In this document: piece after piece, positions 44,250 through 55,518 of the stretch
Layout of the letters: every line of letters starts with the position of its first letter
Position numbering within the stretch: position 1 is the stretch's first letter
Assembly: GCA_036250225.1 (NCBI GenBank)
Contig: JAPZLL010000028.1
Span: 248,001 to 312,000, forward strand
Source: Cercophora sp. LCS_1
Taxonomy: Eukaryota; Ascomycota; Sordariomycetes; Sordariales; Lasiosphaeriaceae
Direction of reading: 5' to 3'
DNA: 64,000 bases
Notes under the pieces: generated by a model
Told to the model about the DNA's origin: nothing
Databases searched by the model: none
Seen by the model: only the letters and a program-made list of their open reading frames with translations
Position numbers and translations under genes: made by a program

Positions 44250-46211
44250 ATGCCGTCGACAACGACGCAGCGGAAGCTAGCTTCCCAGTTCATTGCAGTC
44301 ACCAATGCGACGAAGGAGAATGCGCAGCAGGTACGCCCCATCATTCGCCCCGTCACACCGTGCGCTTTCACTTTCGGCCCGATACCGACGGGCCTGCCAT
44401 CCTATCTGTCGCCTTGATCCGAGCTGACCGCGGCCCCGGCTGCGAACAGTTCCTGAAGAATGCCAACTACAACCTCGACACGGCCGTCAACCTGTAAGTC
44501 TAACCGTTCAATTATATCGTTTTCCGCAGTCTCCTCTCGAGCGAGGACACAAGGAGTTTTGGGCCTGGGAGTTTCCAGGCAGTGGACAGATAAGATGCAG
44601 TGGTGGCATTTCCCCGCCATCTGGACCCGAGACCCAGCATGGTCCGGGCCCCGTTGCACTGCACAGCGGGTGTGTTCTGGAAGCGATCGGCATTGCGACA
44701 CCACGTCTCATAATGTTTCTCGCGGCAGAACAAAAAAAAAACGGGCCATCCCTGGCTTCCCCTGAGGCCCCACGTGTGCCTTCTCCTTTCTGTCTTCCAT
44801 TTCCTCTCTCAATGCGTGCCTTCCCTCTCCCCAAGCATCTTCGGCAGGGGCGCACCTTTCCAGAGCTTCGGAGGATGTTGATGCGGGTTCTGGCAGCATC
44901 CCAGCAAGGTTTCCCAGTGGTGCCGATCCTCGGGAACTCTGATCCCCACTGCCCTGGTGGCCCCTTCTCCTAGCTTTCGGTCCCGTCGCGATTGCCTGTC
45001 GTCCCAGCATGACAACCGTGGAAACAACGGAGGCCAGCGCCATGTTTGTCCGATTGTTCACGTCATGCTTCCACGGGAGGGCAGATCGAAACGCTCTTTC
45101 GTCCCACAAGGCGTATCCCACCGAGGGGTCATCTGAGACGGAAAGCGGCGATTCAACCACTGGTGCTCCTCCACATCCCAGAGCCCCACCTTCTGTTGCG
45201 CAAGCAAAGTCTGCTTCCATCGCATTACAGTTCCCCAGCGCATTACACTCCAGCATACCCAAGGCTCCGCGCAAATCCACGCAAAAGAAGTCCGCCAAGT
45301 CGGCGAACAAACCATACTCCAAGTCTGTTCCGTGGTTCTTACTCGAGAACGATCGCTCGGCGAGCTAGACAACACGGCATGGAAAGCTAACAGCTTTACT
45401 CATGGCAGATATTTTAACAGCACAGAGCCTGCTGATTTTGGGGCGGATCCGAGTGCAGGCCCCAAAGTCGAGGACAAGCTAAACGAGCTCTTCGATAGTC
45501 TCCTGAGCCGTGGGTTCCCAATCTGGCACGCTCGTCAACCCCGCTTACGCCAGCGTAGAACAGGACCTTGAGAGCGATGAGTCGAAAAACACTATGGGCG
45601 CCGCGTCACTGGAGGCGTACGCCAACTCTCTCGAAGTCAACCCTGTGAACCACGAGACCTTCGTTCTCCTCGAGATTGTGCAGGCCGAGATTCTTGGAAC
45701 GATCTCACGTAAGGGATTTGTCGACGGCTGGAAGTCGGCAGCTTCCGACACAACGTTTAGGGTCCAGCCAGACATTGCGTCGCAAAAGAAGTACATACGG
45801 CACCGTGTTGCTGAGGCGGCTAGGGATCCCGCTTACTTCAAGACGCTTTACCAGCGCGCGTTTCTAGCTGGCAGGGAGCTCCATCAGAAATCAGTCGACA
45901 AGTATGTCGCGGTTGCGTTTTGGGGCATGCTTTTCGGTCCGGCGGTGCACCCCTGGCGGACAAAGGCGGTCGACTGGCTAGGTGCTTGGAATTCGTTCTT
46001 GGAGTCAGAATGGAATCGCAGCGTCAACAGGGATATGTGGAACCAGACATTCATTTTTGCCAACAAGACAATGGCAGACGACACATTGGGCTTCTGGTCG
46101 GAGGATCAGGCTTGGCCGGGCGTGATTGATGACTTTGTTCTCTGGTGTCGCGAGACAGGGCTTGTCCCGTCGCCTAAGAGCGGGACGGGGACCATGGACG
46201 TGGACGAGTAA
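44250..46211 (+). CDS. DCN1: Defective-in-cullin-neddylation protein Dcn1
   Basis: Four exons: 44250–44330, 44450–44493, 45409–45509 and 45559–46211; 292 aa. The donor of the last intron is chosen at 45510 (GTGGGT), with acceptor 45558; nearby alternatives exist. The first three exons encode the UBA-like domain (QRKLASQFIAVTNATKENAQ, FLKNANYNLDTAVN, LYFNS). The large exon is the potentiating-neddylation (PONY) domain that binds the cullin WHB region and the Nedd8 E2 Ubc12. Dcn1 is the scaffold E3 that promotes cullin neddylation. The second intron is 915 nt, unusually long here, and carries minus-strand open frames without domains. Confidence 0.88.
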
Positions 46212-46861
46212 GGCCGGCCGGCCGCCAACGAAACCACTAACGACGATGACGAACTTCCACCGCATTTGGCGCCGTTCAACTCGGCGACGGATAAGAGAGC
46301 GGTATTGCATAGCTTGGTGACTTGGACAAGCTACCTACGCAACGGAGTCCAGAGGATTGATCACTGGGAAGATGCATGTCATTGCCAGCAGCGACACAAA
46401 CACACATAGTATTGTACAGCGGGCACCGAAAAAAAAGCCCAACTTCGAAAAACACAGCTTAAATCGACAAAACTTACACGTTTCAACACAACTCAAACAC
46501 GCTCGCAATTATCCAAAATAACCCGAACTTAGTAGTATACTAAATAATTGATTGAATTTTTCTGTGATGTTCATTATTTTCGTTTTGGATTAAAGCTGCA
46601 TGAAAAATCGCGCTTCCCAAACTTCACGAGCCTTGCATTTTTGCTTATGGTGGGTTATAGCGGGGTCCAAAATCGAGGTCCAACTTTGCAGCTTCTGCAG
46701 TTTTTAACCAAAATAAAAATGAATTTCGGAATTATAGATTAATTGTAAAAATTACCGTATATGGAAATTTGTATTTGAATTGAAGATGTGTAAGGTTGTG
46801 AAAATGTGGTGTAAAGTAGGTGAGGTTTGCGGGGAAAAGGGCCATTGGGCGTTTTTTTTTT
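46212..46861. other. AT-rich flank of the transposon-like element
   Basis: From about 46390 the sequence is clearly richer in A and T than the surrounding genes, with no open frame of note. It ends in a run of ten T next to the element. Possibly RIP-mutated repeat DNA. Confidence 0.5.
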
Positions 46862-46920
46862 GAGGATGTCTCGCCGCACCATAAAGAGTGTCTCCCCACA
46901 CCATAATCTGGCCCCACCCA
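46862..46920 (+). repeat. Left terminal inverted repeat
   Basis: Identical over 59 bp to the reverse complement of 47847–47905. Confidence 0.93.
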
Positions 46921-47129
46921 CTCAAATCCTTGGCAAAATAAACGACACACACAGAAAAGTCGAAGGGATATTCATCCATCGGAAAGGAGTGAATGCAAGA
47001 TTCCAATGCATCACTCAATATTTCAATGACTAAAACTATATTGAAAAGGCTTTGGGCTTTTTCGCTGACGCCTATAGGGATTTTTAATACCTGTCCGGGC
47101 CGCTTGAAGGGGCATCATCTGGATTCAGG

Positions 47130-47645
47130 GTGCCGATTATTTTGTCACCAACTTGCCACCGTTTGGACCCTAACCCTGCGCGCGACCCCCAGCTTACCCA
47201 GCCTCTTATTGCTGGGGCAATACAGCTTACCATCACAGTATCAACACCACCCTCAACAGCGGATAGAGGTAGGGGTAGAGGTAGAGGTAGAGGTAGGGGT
47301 AGTGGCCGCAGCTGCAGCGCGGGCCAGTAGTTGACTGGTCGCCAGTCCGGCCTAAATCCCTCTATCCGCTGTAAGCCCTTGCAGTGGGAGGGTATAGAGC
47401 TTGAGGATGATGAGCCCCGGGCCCGGTTGACGATCAATGGCCTTGAGGAGGCCGCCAGGCAAGCCAAACAGTCCTCAAGTGCCCACAGCGGTCGCAGTAC
47501 TGGCTCGGCACGTGCCGGTAGGGGGGGATCAATAGCGTCAAGGGGAGGCATCACAACGAGAACACCGTCTGGATCATCGGCTTTGGGGCGGCGCACGAGT
47601 GCGAGGCTGGCTCAAAGCGGTCAGGGGTCCCCTGGGGATCAGTGA
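47130..47645 (+). pseudogene. Decayed ORF inside the transposon-like element
   Basis: One frame runs from an RGRGRG tract through a TAG at 47328–47330 into a second open part (TGRQSGLNPSIR, then WEGIELEDDEPRARLTING) that stops at 47645. The two parts share the frame, so a single stop interrupts them. The RG tract is encoded by the GGTAGA-type microsatellite. No transposase motif is recognised. Confidence 0.4.
47261..47302 (+). repeat. GGTAGA/GGTAGG hexamer microsatellite
   Basis: About six copies of GGTAG[A/G] in a row within the element. Confidence 0.8.
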
Positions 47646-47846
47646 GCGATAGAATTAGCCAATTAGAGCGATTATATAGCTTATGTAACACTCCAGGTAG
47701 CCGTATCAATTGAATTCAATTGAACGCGACCGATTTTTACGTCGGAAAACGACGATTTCCGTGGTGTTGAATTGAATGCGACCGATTGGCGATGCGCGCC
47801 AGCCGCGCGCAGGTGGCGGAGGCGCGCAGGGTTAGGGTCCAAACGG

Positions 47847-47905
47847 TGGGTGGGGCCAGATTATGGTGTGGGGAGACACTCTTTATGGTGCGGCGAGACA
47901 TCCTC
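47847..47905 (-). repeat. Right terminal inverted repeat
   Basis: Exact inverse of 46862–46920. Directly inside it lies the motif whose diverged copy is at 2379–2427. Confidence 0.93.
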
Positions 47906-48597
47906 TTTTTTTTTTTGTTCTTTTTTTTTTAGACTGACTATAACAACAGTCACAAGCCATTGTCCACTGTAAATCATTCAACACTCTAAGCACTGGCGTG
48001 TCAAGGGGCAATCATGGGTTGGGTTTTGCGCCAGTGGGAGTTGGGCCGGCGTTGGCCCGATAGTCATGCTGGGGGATGGCAATGAGACGTTACACGGGGG
48101 TCGCCAGGTTGGTTGTTTGTGTTTGTTTGCAGGAGTAGGAACGCAGCCAGCCTCTCTCCGCGCTCCGCTCATGGCGCGCTCTGCTTGAAGACGATGCCTC
48201 ATTGCCCCAAACCCAATGTTGTCTGTCTGGCAGCTAGTAACTGCTTGCAACCCAGCAACGCATCTTGTCTGACACAAACCCCCCCAAAGACAGCAGTCCA
48301 TGTTTTGATCCTTGTTTGTTGGTCCGATCGCGCCATTCGCCAAGTCTATCACCGCAATTCCATCATGTACAATAACGTACAGGTATTCTCCCAGCCGTGC
48401 GCATGTCCTTTCGTCCCATCGCATTATGCCATGTCTGCTCGGCGCCAGTTCCCCAGCGCGGTCCTCCTCCACCTTCACCCTCTCGTCCCTGCTAGTATCC
48501 TAGCATCCCATTCCCATTCCTCAACAGCTCCCACCCCATACAATCGTCCCAAAGTCGGGACCGTGTCCGCGCTCAAAACATGTATCCGGGAAGTGAA
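47906..48597. other. Intergenic, 3' side of MRP17
   Basis: T-rich tracts at the left end, then sequence with no supported ORF. Confidence 0.5.
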
Positions 48598-49261
48598 TCA
48601 CTCAAAATCCCTCCACTTAATCCCAGCGAACCGTCCCAGCCCTTCAAGCTTTCCATCCCCAAGCTTCACTCCGCCAGCCCGGATCATACGTGGATCCACG
48701 GCCAATGTATCCTTGACTTTGTTGTGCGCAGCGATGCTCGCGTCGTACCGCATCACGAAGTAGTGGCCCTTGGTGTGCCTCGTTTGGAGCCGCGAGATGG
48801 GTTTCGGGAGGAGGAAGGTGCCCCAGTTTTTTACGTCGCGGATCACGCCGCCGTTGCGGAGGATGATTTGGCCTGCTGAGAGGACAATTCTTTTGTTCTG
48901 TCAGCATATACCCTATCCGTTATTGGTTTGGTTTGGTTTGGTGTGGGAGGAGGGAGTTGCGCTCGAGGCGGGGAACTGGGTGAGGAGAGCGCGGTGGGAT
49001 GACGAGGATGAAGTTGGGATAGGGGAAGTTGGGGCGAAGACAGAAGGGAGAAATCCCGAGCTGTTTCGTTTCAAGTATAGGGACGAGGGCATTCGGGGCG
49101 CTCAAGGTGGGGCGGCGGAGAGAGGTACTCGAGGGGGGGAGGAAGGTAAAGAAGACGCACTCTTTGACCTCAGCGAGGTTACCCGTTCGGGCCTGGAACA
49201 ATTAGCGTTGCTTGCGACCAATTGGAAAATAACATACGATTCCAATAATCTCGTAGAGCAT
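48598..49261 (-). CDS. MRP17: Mitochondrial small-subunit ribosomal protein bS6m
   Basis: Three exons on the minus strand: 49261–49238 (MLYEIIGI), 49192–49161 (ARTGNLAEVK) and 48889–48598; introns 45 and 271 nt, 115 aa. The exons were found by family pattern, since the first two are only 24 and 32 nt. The joined protein shows the bS6m layout: MLYE start, GNLAEVKE, then IILRNGGVIRDVKNWGTFLL, GHYFVMRYD and DPRMIR. It belongs to the small mitoribosomal subunit. The N-terminus is not a classic targeting peptide, which is normal for Mrp17. Confidence 0.85.
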
Positions 49262-49862
49262 CTTGGCGACTGTCGCGACGGCGGGTAACGGCGCGACAAG
49301 AGACAAATGGGGTGGGTGGTGATGCTTGCACTGCGAGTTGACGGATGGAATGGGGAGTAAATTTTGGCGGAGCCGAGATTCTGCCGTCCCACCGCCCTCC
49401 CGGGCCGCCAGATCCCTGCACGAGGATTCCGTCACTGCCGCATTCTGGCAGGGATTGCGCTGTAACTGCAGGGGACATGGCTCCCCAAACTTCAGGGGCA
49501 CCATCAACAAGCCGCAAATACAAAAGACTCAACTCGTGTTAAATTGCTGATGCATCAACATTACTAGATACACTGCTTGCTGTATACTCTCCACACTATT
49601 CTGACACAGGCTTCCCCGCACGCGCATTCTGACTTTGAACCGGCCAAAACACCCAAACTCCGACCCGTCGCTGACAACCACAACAACGAGATCGTACGCC
49701 GACAGGAAAAAAAGACAAAATAAATGCACCACAACGGGGAGGCCCTCAAGCGCCTTCGACTTTTGACTAAAGAAAAAAGAGACAAAAGCGAGCTCCTCCG
49801 ACTTTCAATCAAGGGAATAAAAAGCCACACGCAAAACACTGCGGCAGACTCGTGGGAAACCA
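49262..49862. other. Intergenic between MRP17 and the DUF3716 gene
   Basis: Holds the MRP17 promoter and the 3' UTR of the next gene. No ORF is supported. Confidence 0.55.
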
Positions 49863-52800
49863 TCACTCCTCCTCATCACTAGTAGGAAGGACGTTGGACT
49901 GCATATTTCGCCACGCAGCGTCAATGTAAGAACTAGGATTTTTAGCAGTGATCACACAACTCGCACCGCAATACTTACGCGTTGGTCTTGATGAGCCTAA
50001 TGCCCTTGCGCTTGCTCATGAACTCCAGGAACCGCCTCTTCGTCCTGTCTCGCTTGAACGACGCCAATACCTCGCCCCGATGCTCAACACCACGGATCTG
50101 TTTGGTGTTCACAATTATTTTGAGGCTCTGTACCGAGTAGGTGATTTCCGCAATCTCGGGGAGGCGCAAATGGAAGTCGATCGGGGTCTTGTAGACACCC
50201 CACGTCACCTCTTGGTCGACCATGTCGCGCAACACCTGGTGCTCCAGCATATTGCCCTCGCCATCGGTGTTCTTATCAACCCAGTGCCAGTACTGTGTGA
50301 CCTTGGTGTTGCTTGACCATTCGTGATACTTGACTTGGTGGACCCGCCAGTCCACCTTCATGACCTTATCTTCGCTGTATGAGTCGTGCGTGGTGTAGCC
50401 ATCGTACGCAATATCTTCAGACGAGAAAGCCTGCTGTATCATACGGGCCTTTTTGGGCTCCCTTGTTGGAGACGCCTGGATCTCCGACTGCACCGCGGGT
50501 GCCAACGCTGCCTGGCGCTCGGCATCTTCCCTGCGAAGGTTGCCCCGAGAGGATCGCGGTCGGGTTGTGAGCGCCTCCGGCTGCGCGACAGGGGCGGGCT
50601 GCGGCTTGGGCGCCGAGGCAATCCTCTTAGGTGTTGTCCTGGGCGTGATGTGCGGCTCCTTGCGCTTGGTCGATCGGCTGGCCTTCTTACTGGCGCTGTC
50701 GGTTGTCTTGTCCGCTTTGTCTGTCTTGGCTGTCGTCTCCTTTTCCTTTTCAAGCCGATAGCCAGAGGGTCGTCCAATGTTCCCGAACCCACTCCTCGCC
50801 CGTAACGATATGACTTTGGGGTCGTGGTAGAGATCATGGACCGTCTTGGCAAGATTGAACTCGTCGCCCTGCTCCTCGCAGACCTCGTGGAGACGCTGGC
50901 GCAGCCACTGCGAAGGCGTGATGTCGATCTTGAACTTGCCAAGTTCATCCAGGATCTGTACCATGCGGAACAGCGTGTCGTAGTTGAGGAAAGTCTTGGT
51001 AAGGTACTTCTTGCCGATAAGTTGGTATGGATGGAACTCGCCCTGTTCGAGGAACTTGAGAATAGCTTTGCCCCTATTCACCTGCCGATTAGCCAAGAAC
51101 TTGCTAGATTGCGATGAGCCGTTCGCCTTATGGTGTTCGTATTTATCCTCCCACTTCCTCAAATTCGGCAGGACAAAGTCCTCGATCGATTGCCACTCCT
51201 TCTCCCAATACGGGTGGTCGGGACTAATCTTGGCAAGAGGCACACCACGCATGCACGGCGGGTCTGTGTAGACTTCACCGTCATCCTGCAGCGCGAGAAC
51301 CTCTTTGTTGATCTCCGGGAGATCCTCGCCTTCCTCCTGTGGCATCGGCTCCGGGCTTCCCGCGATCGGTGTTCCGGCCAGCGGCGTGTCAGGATTCGGC
51401 TTCCTCTCGTCTGGCAGAGCCTTGCGCGAACGCCCCTCCTCCTTTGGTTTGGTGTCCGCATCGGCGCTCTCGCTACCACTCTCCACGGCTGGCGCGGCGT
51501 TGAAAGGCTTGAAACCTGCGGTGGCTTCCTCCTGGCTAGTCGTCACATCCTCGAGGCTACATGGCTTCTTGCCCCACTCGCAGTTCGCACATTTACTAAA
51601 GCCGGGCGCCCCAACGAGCACACAGCCGTTAAATGGCCCATTGTTCATGGCGCAGTTGTAGCACGGCGCATCCTGAAGATCCCCGGATGCCTGGATGTGG
51701 AAGCTCAACCACTTGGCGCTTTTAACATCGCCCGCTTCATAAACGGACGCCATTGTCTGCAGCGTCATCCTTTTGCCTGGCCGAGATTTAACCGCGCGTT
51801 GGATGGGCAGCGTCAGCACATATCGAGCCCGAGGGTTGTCGAGGTCGATGGATCGGAGCTGCCCGATCTGGTCACCAAAGCCGTCCACCACCTCGATCCC
51901 GTTGGATTTCGGTGTGCTCGGACCAGCGGGCTCAGTTTCGGTGAGCTCCTCGAGGTTCTCAGGCGGAGGGTGGTCGAATTGCAACTGTGGCTCTGATAAG
52001 GGCGTCGATAGCTGAGATGTCAGTTCGGAGGAAGACTGAGCATCCAGCGTCGAACCCGCCGCGCCACGGTCGACTTCCCCTTCCTCCGCGCCATTATCTT
52101 GGCTAACGACGGGAGCGTCCAGCATAGGAGCATCCGGCACAGAGTCATCCGCCACGGGAGCATCTACCACGGGAGCATCCGCCACGGGAGCATCTACCAC
52201 GGGAGCATCCGCCACGGGAGCATCCGGCATTGGTTCGTCGTCCAGCGGGGGATTCTCTACTCCAGCTGTTTTCGGTTGCTCCGGGGGAGATACATCTTCA
52301 ACTTGGGAAGATTCCTGGACCTGAGGGACTTGTTGGATCGGGGATGCTTGCCGGGCTCGGAGTTGCTGGACATCAGGTGCTGGCTGAACCTGCGGTACAG
52401 TTTGGGTTTCGGGCGCCGGCTGGGCGGGAGGAGCTTGCCGGACGGGAGAAGCGTCCCGAACCGGAGGTGTGGGCTGGACCAACGGTGTTTGCTTAACGAT
52501 GGGTCGGGGCTGCTCAACCAGACGCGCTTGCTCAACGTGCGGTGATTGTTGAACACGGAGAGGCTGCTCGAGAGGACGAGGATCCTCCGAACGGAACTGC
52601 TCTACCGCGCGATGCCGCTCAACCGAAGGAGCCCGATGGACTGCTGTCAGTTGTTCAGCGTGCGGTCGTTGTTCCGGCTGAGGGACTCGTTCAGCTCTAG
52701 CAGCGTTCTCGACAGACGTCTGTCTGGAAGCCAGCATCTCTCTTTCTCTAAGCTTCAAGGCGCTCGCTTGCCGATACTGCTGAAAGGCTTGTCGCTTTTC

Positions 52801-53166
52801 CGCATCGTCCTTGGCGCGGTCGCTGAGGATTTGGGCGCGTTCGCTCTCGATCTGCTGGTTCAGAGCCTCGCGGTTTTCGTCAAGCTTGCCAAGCTTCTCG
52901 CCATAATTCTCTATCTGAGCATCCAGGGCCTGAAGCTTTTTGAGCAGCTCGAAGCGTTCCTCAAGCAAACCTGCTCGCTTGTCTTGCAGGTCCAGCTCAT
53001 CCATGTCCAGCCTCTTGATCTGAGCGCGAGCACGGGCGTCGAACTTAGCGTCTTCCATGATCCTGCAGTCCTCGGTGTTCTTGAAGAGAACTGCCTCCAT
53101 CTCGTCCCATTGCTGGAGCGTGATGGAGTCAACCTCGGTTGACGAGGCGCCGTCGAACTCCATCAT
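49863..53166 (-). CDS. DUF3716 protein with N-terminal coiled coil, 1,085 aa
   Basis: The main exon is 53166–49979; the ATG at 53166 is followed by a second Met. The main frame stops at 49975, but GTAAGT at 49978 and an acceptor at 49933 add a last exon 49932–49863 (ASYIDAAWRNMQ… ending SDEEE). Residues ~40–180 form a coiled coil (RLDMDELDLQDKRAGLLEER and on). A Pro/Gln/Glu-rich stretch and DAPV pentapeptide repeats follow. The DUF3716 cysteine module is at ~440–540 (CYNCAMNNGPFNGC, CANCEWGKKPC). Conserved blocks flank it downstream: HPYWEKEWQSIEDFVLP and, near the end, MKVDWRVHQVKYHEWSSNT. Function is unknown; basic regions and the zinc-like module suggest a nuclear or nucleic-acid role (inference). 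Confidence 0.83.
52107..52232 (-). repeat. 15-bp coding repeat (DAPV[A/V])n
   Basis: Near-identical 15-bp units (GGGAGCATC[T/C]… on the + strand) encode about eight DAPVx pentapeptides inside the DUF3716 protein. Likely to vary in length between strains. Confidence 0.8.
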
Positions 53167-54454
53167 GACGGTTGATCCGAGGCAGAAAGTAGAAGTAGGA
53201 AGGATATATAACCGAGTAAGTCGGGACGAGTCGCAGGTCCAGGTCACGGATCGACGTGGTTGCTGGGTGCCTGCTCGTCTGCAAGATCCTGAGGCCTTCA
53301 GGTTGTCACAAGCCTCACTCCATCAACCATCTCGCTAATCAGCGTCCAACCAGCAAGGCGACAACTAAGAGGCTTAGTGACTATTCAGCCACGGTCCCTA
53401 GATTTAGTCAAAATCTTGCAATGAGATAAGTGTCATGTGTGTTGTGGCATCGTGGAGTTACACCTTAGTCAGGTAAAGCTGACTGGTGAGACGTGACGAA
53501 TGTACTTGAGTGATGCGATGCGATCGATCTGAGCGAGCTGAATGTCCGATAAGGCAGGAGCAAAGCGCGCATGATCGTGCAGACGGCAGAAACCCACCGC
53601 GGGAAGGAAATAGAGGATAGAAAGTCCCGAGAACATAGCAAGCTTTTGCGACAAATACAGGAGCTTTTCTAGATAATCCAAATAAGCTGGACTGAACTCA
53701 CCAGTTGCGACTGGATGGTGGTGATGTGGCCGAGCGCGGTCCAGAAAAAAAACGGGCCAGTGAAGGATCGCAAAACGCTCGCAGTCGAATGCGCGTCCGA
53801 AGGTGCGCAAAGAAAAAACTGTGATTTTTCTGGATGAATGGAATAAGCGCTCGTGCTTTTATTATTTTCGTTATCTCCCTTCGACGTCGGATGGCAGGCG
53901 GTCTTCGGGTGGTTGATGATTTGGGGGAGTGGTTATCGCATGGAAGACAACGATGGTAATCTCACCAGGCTCGCGTGGTGCCATGGTGGCCTGTGCACTT
54001 CCCCTGTCCAGCGACCTCCTTCGCCCCTGAAAACCACCAAGCTTGCGCCCGAGAGCCCCAACATTCAGCTCCGAGATCGCTTGGCAAACCACAGCACTTC
54101 GTCTCTCATACGGTATGCGATAGAATTAATAACTATTTGCGAGACTATGTACAATATTATACGAGAACACTTGAATCACCCCGGTATTGCCCCAAATCGT
54201 CCCGTCCCTCTATAACCTAGGCAGGCACGACTTGTCTCATTGCGCTGACACCGATGCAACGCCACCGAAAATATCCCCCATACATCGGGAACAAGCCACC
54301 ACGCTGATGCCCATGGAAAATGTAAAAAGAAACAAACATCACTTCGTCAGAAGCGAGCAGCACATAGGCTGCTCACGGTCGGAAACCATACCCTGTACCA
54401 AAGCCACCTCCCAGAAAATGCATGCACAAACAAGTCCACCAAACCCCTTTGCCC
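53167..54454. other. Intergenic between DUF3716 gene and CHS7
   Basis: Promoter of the DUF3716 gene and 3' side of CHS7. The short frames at 53469–54215 have no recognisable content. Confidence 0.5.
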
Positions 54455-55518
54455 TCAGTTATACCTCGAGTGGCGATTCGGGCTCGGTGAGTACGAGTGG
54501 TCGTATGCGCTCGACTGCCCGTAGGGATCCTCGGTGTACATGGTTGCCCGGCGATCCTCCTCAGGGAGCAGCTCCTTGACCTCCCAGTTGTTCATCCTCG
54601 TGCCAACCGAGAACTCCAGGTCTTCCTTAGTGATGGAATCCCAGTACTTGTACACCATCATGACACCCAACAAGTTACATGTTGTGGCGAAGAAGAGCCC
54701 GTCCATGTAATGGCTGACGGCGTTGCAGATAGGCGTGCTGAACGCGTAGAGCACAACCTGGCCAATCACGAAGAACAGAACGCCAAACGCAATGTCGCCC
54801 AGGGGCCAGCGGTCCTGCAACGTGCGGGTAACAAGCAAAATCTGGCAAGCCACATAAATAAACAGCTGCACAGCATTAAGCAAGTATAGCACCACAAACA
54901 GCCCCACGGTATTGGTCGGGCTCAGCCCAGCCCACGACATGAACGTCGCGAGCGAGACGAGAAACGTGATGACGAAGGCGGCAGCCGAGCAGAGACGGAG
55001 CATCCACAGGGAGAGAGGTGTGCCGTCCTCGTAGAGCTGGAAGCCGACGAAGCCGTTGATCATCAAGCAGGTGACGAGCGCGGACGAGAGACCATTCTGA
55101 ATAGCCACGAAGTAGGGGTAGGGGTTCGATTTGGGAGGGATGACGCCGGCGTCGATACACAGCGAAAGGAATGTCAACAGCATGTACAGATAGAAGAAGG
55201 TAGTGATCTCTTTCCGCCCTGTGTGCGCCGTCATGTTAGCATTTGCCACGACCTACGACAAGGACCCCGGTTGTACGAACCAACAGCTGTGAACTTCCCC
55301 CGGACATGCAAGATCATTACCACTGTCATGACCAGGGCGACAATATTCATGGCACTCGCCGCGCTCTGAAAGATGATTGTGTTTGCCAGCTCAATATTCC
55401 GGGCAAAGCAGTCCGTCTCGATGCCCACCCCGCTAGCTATCGATCGGATCGGACCGATGGAGGAGCATAATGGCAGCGGCGCCATCCGGCAGATATCGGT
55501 AAAGTCGCCGAACCCCAT
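54455..55518 (-). CDS. CHS7: Chitin synthase export chaperone Chs7
   Basis: Exons 55518–55281 and 55218–54455 (62-nt intron), 333 aa. The start MGFGDFTDICRMAPLPLCS matches the family's conserved lumenal N-terminus with paired cysteines. Seven hydrophobic helices follow, and the tail after KEDLEFSVGTRMNNWEVK is hydrophilic. Chs7 is an ER membrane chaperone needed for folding and ER exit of class IV chitin synthase (yeast Chs3). The upstream open frame (to 55767) is 5' leader. The call is secure. Confidence 0.92.

Larger units (their letters stand above)
46862..47905. mobile_element. 1,044-bp non-autonomous DNA transposon with perfect 59-bp TIRs
   Basis: Bases 46862–46920 and 47847–47905 are exact reverse complements over 59 bp (outer end GAGGATGTCTCGCCGCACC). 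Both ends abut T-runs (T10 left, T11 right), compatible with a T-rich target duplication of about 9–11 bp as made by Mutator-like elements, though a poly-T target makes this uncertain. A subterminal motif CCGTTTGGACCCTAACCCTG adjoins the right repeat directly, but on the left it is displaced to 47159–47178, so ~236 bp seem inserted beside the left repeat. The interior has a GGTAGA microsatellite and a decayed RG-rich frame, with no transposase. It is non-autonomous or a deletion derivative. Confidence 0.85.

Noticed and set aside
44708..45322. 204-codon minus-strand frame inside the long DCN1 intron
   Set aside because: No domain and low-complexity composition; kept only as a remark in the intron finding.
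47163..47178. Telomere-like CCCTAACCCT inside the element and again at 2411–2422 and 47828–47837
   Set aside because: Only about one and a half telomere units, always inside the conserved subterminal motif of the transposon-like element, so not an interstitial telomere.
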